This document shows, one piece after another, positions 1 through 7,086 of a stretch of 8,341 nucleotides of DNA. The notes under the pieces are model-generated. The model searched no databases. It was given only the letters and a program-made list of their open reading frames with translations, and was not told where the DNA came from. Within the stretch, counting starts at the first letter, position 1. Each line of letters begins with the position of its first letter. This stretch comes from Bacteroidales bacterium (GTDB lineage Bacteria; Bacteroidota; Bacteroidia; Bacteroidales; VadinHA17), in the NCBI GenBank assembly GCA_017882245.1, contig JADGPV010000038.1, positions 1 through 8,341 of the forward strand, in the 5' to 3' direction. The position numbers were made by a program, and so were the translations under genes.

Positions 1-842
1 CATGGTTCGACCGGGATGGCATGGCCGGCGTAGAATGGTGGAATGACCGCGGCGTAGCCGACCGGTATAACTTCGCAGCCACAGGTGACCAGTATGATTT
101 TTACCGCAGGTCGCCCTGGACTGATGACGATAATCCCGGATGGGGCGCTTCCTATTCAGACAATGAGGGGAGGATCATTGCCGGCAATACCTTTGACTAC
201 CCGTCCCTGCATGGCAGATCGATAATGGCTGCAGGGAGTTCATTCATCTCAGTTAGCGATGAAGTCTTCACGGGTGATTCATTTGACTTTACCCCTTACA
301 GTGCAGCTGACCTGATCATCGGGGAAGAGAAAACCACCTTTTCAGTGTCTGATTCTACCAGTAAGGATTTTCAGATATACACTCCTGAATTTATCCGCAG
401 CCTTGAAAAAATGAAAGCCGCCGGGCTGCCTCTGTTCATGTCAGGTTCTTACATTGGCACTGACATGCAGATGAACGGAGATACAATATTACAGGCGAAA
501 GTGAAGGCAATCCTTCATTTTAAACACCGCTCGGATCATGCGGTCAGGAACGGACATCTTTATTCTACTGACATCGCATGGCCAGACTTCACCGGCAGTT
601 ACACATTCAATACGACCGGCAACTCCCCGGTCTATGCCGCAGAAGCACCTGATGCAATCGAGCCGGCGGACAAGGGATCATTTACTGCATTCCGTTACTC
701 GGAGAATAATACTTCTGCTGCTGTAATATACCGGGGGAAACCGCACATTGTTGTCATGGGATTTCCGTTTGAGACAATCATATCTGCTGAAGAGAGGGAT
801 GAACTTATGAAACTGATATTGAATTTTCTTAAAGATAAATAA
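1..842 (+). CDS. Xanthan-lyase-like / golvesin-C-type protein, C-terminal part (5' end missing)
   Basis: The reading frame is open from base 3 to the TAA at 840-842, so the ATG at 21 is internal and the true start lies left of the window; 279 codons are visible. The text resembles the C-terminal part of large Bacteroidota proteins annotated as 'xanthan lyase' or golvesin C-terminal-like proteins. Landmarks are SPWTDDDNPGWGASY, then AGNTFDYPSLHG, an FMSGSYIGTD stretch, the segment DAIEPADKGSFTAFRYSENN, and a closing VVMGFPFETI followed by an amphipathic helix. That ending looks like the last strand and helix of a class-I glutamine-amidotransferase-like (ThuA-like) alpha/beta domain. No Cys nucleophile is visible in this part, so a non-amidotransferase role is likely. 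The xanthan lyase name is an inherited label, not evidence of activity. It ends 9 bases before the glycosyltransferase gene and so shares its operon. Family placement is from recall; true substrate unknown. Confidence 0.8.
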   Translation, partial: WFDRDGMAGVEWWNDRGVADRYNFAATGDQYDFYRRSPWTDDDNPGWGASYSDNEGRIIAGNTFDYPSLHGRSIMAAGSSFISVSDEVFTGDSFDFTPYSAADLIIGEEKTTFSVSDSTSKDFQIYTPEFIRSLEKMKAAGLPLFMSGSYIGTDMQMNGDTILQAKVKAILHFKHRSDHAVRNGHLYSTDIAWPDFTGSYTFNTTGNSPVYAAEAPDAIEPADKGSFTAFRYSENNTSAAVIYRGKPHIVVMGFPFETIISAEERDELMKLILNFLKDK

Positions 843-851
843 CCGTATCCA

Positions 852-2327
852 ATGGATAAAACCGTAACATGCTTTATACCTTTCTCTGAGGGTGAGTCAT
901 TGATGCCTACAGTTTCCTCGCTGAGAGCATCAGGCGTTGTCAGCACTATCTTTATTGTGCTTCCGCAGGAACATCCCGGCAAAATTGAAGGTATTGAAGC
1001 TGATTTTCTCCGCTCTGCCGGATTTTCTTCAACTGATGCCCTTAAGAAAATGGCTGCTGTTGCGGATACTGATTATGTTTTGACCTACAGTAAGGGTTTT
1101 CCTCTTGACCTCGGGAAATTCGCCCTGAAACGAATGATACAGATATGTGACAACACCGGTGCCGGGATGGTCTACTCGGATTATTTTGAGAAAAAGAATG
1201 ACGCTCTTTCTCCTCATCCTGTCATTGATTATCAGGAAGGCAGTCTGAGGGATGATTTCAACTTTGGCTCGGTAATTCTTTACAATGCGAAGGCTTTTGC
1301 GAATGCATGCAGCCGCATGGAAGAGAATTACAGCTTCGCCGGACTTTATGATCTGAGGCTGAAAATCTCACAGGATTATGCCCTGGTACATATCCAGGAA
1401 ATGCTTTATACTGAGGTAGAGACTGATGTCCGCAAAACAGGCGAGAAGCAGTTTGACTATGTCGATCCTCGTAACAGAGCTGTGCAGATTGAGATGGAGA
1501 AAGCCTGCACGCATCACCTTAAATGCATCAATGCATGGCTGAAACCTGTTTTCCGGGAACTAAAATTTCAGGATCAGGAATTTGAGAATGATGCATCTGT
1601 GGTAATCCCTGTGAAAAACAGGGTCCGGACCATAAGCGATGCCATCAGATCGGTCCTCAGCCAGAAAACAAAATACAGGTTTAACCTTATCATAGTTGAT
1701 AATTATTCCACCGACGGCACAACTGATGTCATAAGGTCATTTGCCGCCGACAGCAAGTTGGTGCATATAATTCCTGAGAGAAAGGACCTGGGCATAGGAG
1801 GATGCTGGAACGAGGCCGTCTTTAGTGAAAAGTGCGGCAGGTTTGCAATACAGCTTGACAGTGATGACCTTTACATTGATGACAATGTTATCACAAAGGT
1901 AATCGATGCTTTTTATGAGCAGCAGTGCGCAATGGTTGTAGGCTCTTACAGGATGGTGAACTTTGAACTGCAGGATATACCTCCGGGACTGATTGATCAC
2001 AAAGAATGGACTCGGGAAAACGGTCGCAACAATGCCCTGAGGATTAATGGTCTCGGAGCACCCAGAGCTTTCTACACTCCTGTGCTGCGTAGCATTATGG
2101 TGCCGAATGTAAGCTATGGCGAGGATTATGCAGTCGGATTGGCAATCAGCCGCCACTACCAGATAGGACGTATCTATGAGCCCCTGTACCTCTGCCGCAG
2201 ATGGGATGAGAACTCCGATGCCGCCCTTGATGTGAACAGGATGAATATGCATAATTTATATAAGGATAAAATCAGAACCATTGAGCTTGTCGCAAGAAAA
2301 CGAATGATGGGCAGCAGCAATAAATAA
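852..2327 (+). CDS. Tandem family 2 glycosyltransferase (N-terminal domain degenerate)
   Basis: A 491-residue soluble protein with no signal peptide or membrane segment, so probably cytoplasmic. The C-terminal domain (about residues 247-480) is a standard GT-A fold family 2 glycosyltransferase. It opens with SVVIPVKNR and LIIVDNYSTDGT (nucleotide-sugar binding), carries the metal-binding DxD as QLDSDD (D336, D338, D339), and has a GED motif at 423-425 that fits the usual catalytic base, then the family-type ending LCRRWDENSDA. Residues 1-200 look like a second, decayed GT-A domain: a first strand VTCFIPF, a strand IFIVLP, then DYVLTYSKG where a DxD would sit, and GMVYSDYF. It would transfer a sugar from an NDP-sugar to an unknown acceptor. 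The start at 852 is preferred because the first beta-strand begins at residue 4; there is no Shine-Dalgarno sequence. It lies 9 bases after the previous gene and 7 before DUF4922, which may supply or recycle its nucleotide sugar (inference). Confidence 0.9.
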   Translation: MDKTVTCFIPFSEGESLMPTVSSLRASGVVSTIFIVLPQEHPGKIEGIEADFLRSAGFSSTDALKKMAAVADTDYVLTYSKGFPLDLGKFALKRMIQICDNTGAGMVYSDYFEKKNDALSPHPVIDYQEGSLRDDFNFGSVILYNAKAFANACSRMEENYSFAGLYDLRLKISQDYALVHIQEMLYTEVETDVRKTGEKQFDYVDPRNRAVQIEMEKACTHHLKCINAWLKPVFRELKFQDQEFENDASVVIPVKNRVRTISDAIRSVLSQKTKYRFNLIIVDNYSTDGTTDVIRSFAADSKLVHIIPERKDLGIGGCWNEAVFSEKCGRFAIQLDSDDLYIDDNVITKVIDAFYEQQCAMVVGSYRMVNFELQDIPPGLIDHKEWTRENGRNNALRINGLGAPRAFYTPVLRSIMVPNVSYGEDYAVGLAISRHYQIGRIYEPLYLCRRWDENSDAALDVNRMNMHNLYKDKIRTIELVARKRMMGSSNK

Positions 2328-2334
2328 ACCGCTA

Positions 2335-3273
2335 ATGAGAGATTATTCAACAGGCGTCAGCGACCTTTTTGCCGGTCAGCTCAACGAGTGGGACCTTGCA
2401 CGTGATAACTACCGCCAGCTTGATAATGTAAAGATCAGGAAGATCTTCTTTGCGGAGTTTGAAGTCACGGTGCAATTCAATCCGGGCCGCATAACTTCTT
2501 CCGCAGCCAAGGTTGATGCCGGTTCGATAGAAGCAAGGCCGTGCTTTCTCTGCGAAAAAAACAGACCGCAGCAGCAGCGGGGACTCCGTTTTGAACAGGA
2601 TTATGATATCCTGATCAATCCCTTTCCCATCTTCAACAGGCACCTCACAATTGTCAGTGATACTCATACTGACCAGCGCATCGCCGGCAACTTCACGACC
2701 ATGCTTGAACTGGCAATGGCGCTTCCCGGGTTTGTTATCTTTTACAACGGACCTCAGTGCGGAGCTTCTGCACCTGATCACCTGCATTTCCAGGCAGGGA
2801 ATAAAGGCTTCCTTCCGATAGAGACAGATTTTAGGAACAAAAGTCTGTGCACGATGGTGGCAGTCGATTACAGAGCTGAATTATGGGCATGGCAGAGGTA
2901 CGGAAGAGGTATTATGACTTTGAAAGGAACGGATAAAGAGGCACTTGCATCAATATTCGGGATTTTCTATAAAAGGTTTGCACTCACACAGCCTGACAGA
3001 CCTGAGCCGATGCTGAACATACTTGCTTCCTTCAGCGACAACAGATGGATCATCCATGTGATTCCGCGCAAGCTGCACAGACCGTCATGCTATTTCGCCG
3101 AGGGTAAGGACAAAATTCTGCTGAGCCCGGCCGCAGTGGATATGGGAGGTGTTTTCATTACACCACGGGAGGAAGACTTCATTAAAATCACATCAACAGA
3201 TATATCCGGAATTTTTATGCAGACCTGCCTGACCGACAGGGAGATTTCATCATTAACCGCCGATATCTTATGA
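2335..3273 (+). CDS. DUF4922 protein, HIT/GalT-superfamily nucleotidyltransferase or phosphorylase
   Basis: A 312-residue soluble protein recognised as DUF4922-like, with the two-lobed layout of the GalT/Apa branch of the HIT superfamily. A CFLC pair at residues 70-73 resembles the zinc-binding Cys pair of galactose-1-phosphate uridylyltransferases. Next comes INPFPIFNRHLTIV (94-107), matching the strand before the active site in diadenosine tetraphosphate phosphorylases. The active site is PDHLHFQAG with H149, H151 and Q153, the HxHxQ signature; H151 would be the histidine that takes the nucleotide. The same HLHFQ string is, as I recall, found in plant GDP-L-galactose phosphorylase. A second conserved block, HVIPRKLHRPS (241-251), fits the C-terminal lobe. 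Expected chemistry is transfer of NMP between a phosphate, sugar phosphate or nucleotide and this His; the substrate cannot be read from sequence. It overlaps the SpoIID gene by 4 bases (ATGA), suggesting coupled translation. Confidence 0.85.
   Translation: MRDYSTGVSDLFAGQLNEWDLARDNYRQLDNVKIRKIFFAEFEVTVQFNPGRITSSAAKVDAGSIEARPCFLCEKNRPQQQRGLRFEQDYDILINPFPIFNRHLTIVSDTHTDQRIAGNFTTMLELAMALPGFVIFYNGPQCGASAPDHLHFQAGNKGFLPIETDFRNKSLCTMVAVDYRAELWAWQRYGRGIMTLKGTDKEALASIFGIFYKRFALTQPDRPEPMLNILASFSDNRWIIHVIPRKLHRPSCYFAEGKDKILLSPAAVDMGGVFITPREEDFIKITSTDISGIFMQTCLTDREISSLTADIL
3270..3273 (+). promoter_or_regulatory. ATGA stop/start overlap between DUF4922 and SpoIID genes
   Basis: The bases ATGA hold the start codon of the SpoIID gene (3270-3272) and the TGA stop of DUF4922 (3271-3273). 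Such overlaps commonly couple translation by ribosome re-initiation. It also fixes the SpoIID start, since the beta-strand ISVGIVS follows soon after this Met. Confidence 0.7.
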
Positions 3274-4607
3274 CGATCAGCAAAGCACCGGAGATAAGCG
3301 TCGGGATTGTATCCGGCAGAGGACTCACATTCACGCTGAACGGATACTTTACTGAGGGTGGCCACAGGTTTACCGGACAATGGACCGCTCTGCTTAAGGA
3401 AGGCAGGATTATTCTTAGTGATGGAACGAAAGTTATCGACGCAGGCGCGGAGTTAACAATTGTCCCGGAAGATATTGAAAGCAACAGTTTCACTCTACAT
3501 TCGGTAACCATCGGTGTAGCATTTCACTGGCAGCGCAATGAGGATCAGACGTTTAGCGGCGACCTGAGATTCATAATTGAAAATGACCGCGTCACTGCCG
3601 TAAACATCCTTCCGGTGGAAGAATATCTGCTAAGTGTGATATCATCAGAGATGAGTGCCACATCATCTGCAGAGCTTCTTAAGGCTCACGCAGTCATCTC
3701 ACGCAGCTGGCTGCTGGCACAGATGGAGAAGACTGCCAGGCTGAAAGCAGGAGAGGAGAAATACGGTACCAGTTTCGTGACAGATACTGAAATTACGCGG
3801 TGGTATGACCGTGAGGATCATAATAACTTTGACGTCTGCGCTGATGACCACTGCCAGCGTTACCAGGGAATCACCAGGGCTTCAACACCCGTTGTCAGGC
3901 AGGCTGTACGTGAAACATCCGGGGAGGTTCTGATAAATGACGGTATGATATGCGATGCACGTTACTCAAAATGCTGTGGCGGCATCACCGAACTCTTCGA
4001 GAATGCCTGGGAGCCGGTAAGCCACCCTTACCTTCAGAAAGTCATCGATAACAAGAACATGCCTTCCGGCTTCAACGGTGATCTTACAAGGGAAGCAAAT
4101 GCTGTGAAATGGATCACGGGTGTCCCCGATGCTTTCTGTAACACAAAAGATAAAGAGACACTCAAACAGGTTCTCAATAATTATGATCAGGAGACAAATG
4201 ATTTTTTCAGGTGGAAGGTCACTTATCCCCGGGAAGAACTGAGCATACTTATCAGAGAGAAGACTGGCATTGACTTCGGGCTGATCACTGACATTGAACC
4301 TTTCACACGCGGCACTTCAGGGCGTATAGTCAGGCTCCGGATAAAGGGAGAAAGAAAGACCATGATCATTGGCAAAGAGCTGGAGATCAGGAAAGCATTC
4401 TCAAAGACGCACCTCTACAGCTCGGCCTTCTTTGTTGAAAAGCATGTTGAAAAAGGTGAGTTACATTTCATTCTTCACGGCGCCGGCTGGGGCCACGGTG
4501 TGGGACTGTGCCAGATAGGTGCAGCCGTAATGGGTGCATCAGGATATTCATACAATGGTATCCTAATGCATTATTTCACAAACGCTACACTTAAAAAGAT
4601 CTACTGA
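3270..4607 (+). CDS. SpoIID/LytB-domain lytic transglycosylase-like protein without signal peptide
   Basis: A 445-residue member of the SpoIID/LytB family, which cleaves the MurNAc-GlcNAc bond of peptide-stripped glycan, leaving anhydroMurNAc ends. The core is clear: PVEEYLLSVISSEMSA (115-130) with E127 in the position of the catalytic Glu of Bacillus SpoIID, then LKAHAVISRSWLLAQ (137-151). The CADDHC segment (190-195) corresponds to the Cys/His cluster linked to zinc in SpoIID structures. RETSGEVLINDG and a YSKCCGG segment follow, and the C-terminal signature is GAGWGHGVGLCQIGA (404-418). It is longer than Bacillus SpoIID (about 340 residues) because of an N-terminal beta-rich piece (1-100) and an insert around 255-345. 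The N-terminus, MTISKAPEISVGIVS, has no hydrophobic export segment, so the protein looks cytoplasmic. That would fit action on imported fragments, but the activity is inferred from the family. It sits 1 base before the GH9 gene. Confidence 0.9.
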   Translation: MTISKAPEISVGIVSGRGLTFTLNGYFTEGGHRFTGQWTALLKEGRIILSDGTKVIDAGAELTIVPEDIESNSFTLHSVTIGVAFHWQRNEDQTFSGDLRFIIENDRVTAVNILPVEEYLLSVISSEMSATSSAELLKAHAVISRSWLLAQMEKTARLKAGEEKYGTSFVTDTEITRWYDREDHNNFDVCADDHCQRYQGITRASTPVVRQAVRETSGEVLINDGMICDARYSKCCGGITELFENAWEPVSHPYLQKVIDNKNMPSGFNGDLTREANAVKWITGVPDAFCNTKDKETLKQVLNNYDQETNDFFRWKVTYPREELSILIREKTGIDFGLITDIEPFTRGTSGRIVRLRIKGERKTMIIGKELEIRKAFSKTHLYSSAFFVEKHVEKGELHFILHGAGWGHGVGLCQIGAAVMGASGYSYNGILMHYFTNATLKKIY

Positions 4608-4608
4608 A

Positions 4609-7080
4609 ATGAAAAAGGCAGCCTTATCTTCAATGCTTCTCTGTCTGATACTCTGCAGTGTTGAAGCGGGGTCATGGATAAGGGTTAACGAGCTTGGTTA
4701 CCTGCCCGCATCAGTTAAGGTCGCCGTCTATATCTCACAGGACCAGGGTGCCGGACCTGGTTTCACGGTGCGTGACGCCCTTACTGACAAAACCGTCTTC
4801 AAAGGCAAGGCTGCCATTTATGATGGTTCAGCCTGGGGAATGGCATCAGCTGCGAGGCTGGATTTCTCAGACCTGACCACTCCCGGAGGATACTACATCA
4901 GCTATGAAAGCACTAATTCTGAGACATTTTGCATCGACACCGGCGTATACGACGGTACTGCTGATTATATCCTTAATTATATCCGGGAGCAGCATTGCGG
5001 TTACAATCCGTTCCTATCTGACTCCTGCCATACCCACGACGGAATTATTGTTGACCATCCGACAATCTCAGGCACGGTCATAGATGTGGTAGGCGGATAT
5101 CATGATGCAAGCGATCATCTCAGATATACAGCCACTACGGCTACATCAGTTTACCAGATGATGTTTGCCTATGTCAGGTCACCAGAAGTATATGGCGATA
5201 AGCATGATGCCTCGGGTGTTCTGGGCAGCAATGGCATACCTGATATCCTTGATGAAGCGAGGTGGGGACTTAAGTGGCTGCTGAAAATGAATCCTGACAG
5301 TGGAATAATGTACAATCAGGTGGCTGATGACCGTGATCACAGGGGCTTTCGCCTGCCAAACCTTGACAGGGCAGATTACGGTCTCGGACCTTACAGGCCG
5401 GTCTATTTTGTGACAGGAAAACCTCAGGGTCTGGCTGCCTTCAAGAACCGCACTGAGGGTGTCTCTTCAACCGCCGGCAAGTTTGCCTCGGTATTTGCCA
5501 TGGGAGCAAAAGTCTTTGCAGAGAGAGATCCGTCATTTGCAGCCAGGATGTCTGCAAAGGCAACCGATGCTTTTGAGTTCGCACTCACTGATCTGGGAGC
5601 CACACAGACAGCATGTAATGTCTCACCCTATTTCTATGAGGAAGATAACTATGTCGACGACCTTGAACTGGCAGCATGGGAGCTTTACAGCCTGACAGGT
5701 AAGGAAGACTTTCTTGAGCAGGCTGACTACTGGGGGACCCTTGAACCCTATACTCCGTGGATTGAGAAAGACACCGCCAGGCATTACCAGTACTATCCTT
5801 TTGTGAACCTTGGGCATGCAAACATCGGTATGTCTGCAAATGAGTATTCTCAAAAGTTTCTCACCTTTATGCGTAAAGGACTGGATATCATAGACAAACG
5901 TCATGCAAATGACGTCTTCCAGGTGAAGATACCCTTTGTCTGGTGTTCAAATAATTACGTTTCGGCTGTCCTTACGCAGTGCAGGCTTTATAACGAGGCT
6001 ACGGGTGACGGGCGCTTCCTGTATATGGAAGCAGCATTAAGGGATTGGCTTTTCGGGTGTAATCCCTGGGGCACGTCAATGATCTCCGGGCTTCCGGCCG
6101 GCGGAGATTATCCCCTGTTTACACATTCGGCAGTCACACGTTACCTTGGAGAGCCGACCTGGGGAGGCCTGGTAGACGGGCCTATATATAAAGGTATTTA
6201 TGAAAGCCGCCTGGGCATCTCACTCGAGAAACCTGACCCCTATGAATCTTTCCAGAACGGGAACGTCGTATATCATGATGACATTGGCGACTACAGCACC
6301 AATGAACCTACCCTTGACGGTACTGCCGGCCTGAGCTATTATTTGTCGACCCTTGAAAAGGAAGGCAGGAAAGTGAGTGAGAAAAACCCGGATGATGTTG
6401 TCGATGACTATGGAGCCATTATAAGAAAAGGCATGGACAAGAAAGTTATTTATCTGATTTTCTCTGCTGATGAATATGGCGAAGGTTTTGAATATATTTT
6501 GAATACCCTTGATGGCCATGAAATAAAGGCTTCCTTCTTTCTGACAGGGAACTTCCTGAGAAATAAAAAGTACAAGTCAGTTATAAAGCAGATCATTTCC
6601 GGCGGGCATTATCTCGGTCCTCACTCTGATGGCCATCTCCTTTATATTCCATGGGAGAACCGCGATACACTGCTTGTGACAAAGGAGCAGTTCAACGCTG
6701 ATCTGAAAAGAAATATTGCTGAGTTAAGCAAGGCAGGACTGAAGAAATATAAGCCGGAATATTTTCTCGCACCCTACGAGTGGTATAACAGCGCAATAAG
6801 CAAATGGAGCGCTGAGATGGGATTTAAGTTGGTGAACCTTACCCCTGGCACCGGTACAAATGCCGATTACACAACCCCCGCTATGAAGAACTACAGGTCT
6901 TCCGATGAACTGATACAGAAGCTGAAAAGCTTCGAGACAGATTCCCCCCTGGGTCTCAGTGGGGCTCTGGTGCTTATCCACCCCGGAACCGATCCTGAAC
7001 GGACTGATAAACTGTACATGAGACTGGGTGAGATCATTGAATATTTTTCAAAAAAAGGTTACACATTTAGCAGGTTATAA
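4609..7080 (+). CDS. Exported GH9 glycosidase fused to NodB-like polysaccharide deacetylase domain
   Basis: An 823-residue secreted protein. Residues 1-20 are a signal peptide (KK, a hydrophobic run, probable cleavage after VEA). Residues 22-108 form the Ig-like domain (WIRVNELGYLP) that precedes many GH9 enzymes. The GH9 catalytic domain spans about 113-583: VGGYHDASDHLRY supplies D166 and D169 (usually DAGD) for the inverting nucleophile-water base, FGCNPWGTSMISG is the conserved late loop, and STNEPTLDGTAG carries the general acid E566. C130, C140, H141 and H165 could form the zinc site known in GH9 enzymes with an Ig domain. After a charged linker (584-610), residues 611-823 are a NodB-like deacetylase. 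GH9 includes cellulases and exo-glucosaminidases; with a deacetylase attached and SpoIID and AmpG-like neighbours, an amino-sugar glycan is the likelier substrate (inference). It would act in the periplasm or outside. Confidence 0.92.
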   Translation: MKKAALSSMLLCLILCSVEAGSWIRVNELGYLPASVKVAVYISQDQGAGPGFTVRDALTDKTVFKGKAAIYDGSAWGMASAARLDFSDLTTPGGYYISYESTNSETFCIDTGVYDGTADYILNYIREQHCGYNPFLSDSCHTHDGIIVDHPTISGTVIDVVGGYHDASDHLRYTATTATSVYQMMFAYVRSPEVYGDKHDASGVLGSNGIPDILDEARWGLKWLLKMNPDSGIMYNQVADDRDHRGFRLPNLDRADYGLGPYRPVYFVTGKPQGLAAFKNRTEGVSSTAGKFASVFAMGAKVFAERDPSFAARMSAKATDAFEFALTDLGATQTACNVSPYFYEEDNYVDDLELAAWELYSLTGKEDFLEQADYWGTLEPYTPWIEKDTARHYQYYPFVNLGHANIGMSANEYSQKFLTFMRKGLDIIDKRHANDVFQVKIPFVWCSNNYVSAVLTQCRLYNEATGDGRFLYMEAALRDWLFGCNPWGTSMISGLPAGGDYPLFTHSAVTRYLGEPTWGGLVDGPIYKGIYESRLGISLEKPDPYESFQNGNVVYHDDIGDYSTNEPTLDGTAGLSYYLSTLEKEGRKVSEKNPDDVVDDYGAIIRKGMDKKVIYLIFSADEYGEGFEYILNTLDGHEIKASFFLTGNFLRNKKYKSVIKQIISGGHYLGPHSDGHLLYIPWENRDTLLVTKEQFNADLKRNIAELSKAGLKKYKPEYFLAPYEWYNSAISKWSAEMGFKLVNLTPGTGTNADYTTPAMKNYRSSDELIQKLKSFETDSPLGLSGALVLIHPGTDPERTDKLYMRLGEIIEYFSKKGYTFSRL
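6433..7077 (+). other. NodB-like (CE4-type) deacetylase domain with altered motifs
   Basis: This is the C-terminal third of the GH9 fusion, residues 609-823. The family metal pair is intact as HSDGH (H672, H676) and the closing motif as LVLIH (H791). The first motif reads IFSADEYGEG instead of the standard TFDDG, so an acidic pair remains (D621, E622) but is shifted by two positions. The third motif, normally RxPY, reads LAPY, with Leu in place of Arg. KASFFLTGNF (640-649) and LVNLTPGT (741-748) match the rest of the fold. M609 at 6433 could in principle be an internal start, but no stop separates the two parts. Confidence 0.8.
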
Positions 7081-7086
7081 TTCAGC

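Noticed and set aside
1737..2252. 171-codon open frame on the - strand inside the GT2 gene
   Set aside because: It lies opposite the conserved GT-A motifs, has no recognisable domain, and would need the + strand gene to be false.
2347..2787. 146-codon open frame on the - strand inside the DUF4922 gene
   Set aside because: It is fully antisense to the conserved active-site coding region, and its translation matches no family I know.
2335..3273. True galactose-1-phosphate uridylyltransferase (galT)
   Set aside because: Only the HIT-superfamily signature is shared. The active site reads HLHFQ rather than HPHxQ and no Leloir genes are nearby.
3824..3831. TAACTTTG, matching the Bacteroidota -7 promoter consensus TAnnTTTG
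   Set aside because: No TTTG-type -33 element lies at the right distance upstream, and it sits in the middle of the SpoIID coding sequence.
4609..4668. Possible lipoprotein signal in the GH9 protein (Cys at residue 16)
   Set aside because: The residues before the Cys read LIL, lacking the small residue expected at -1 of a lipobox. A standard cleavage after VEA fits better.
5585..5904. Two overlapping - strand open frames inside the GH9 domain
   Set aside because: Both are compositional shadows of the GH9 reading frame, with no start context or domain.
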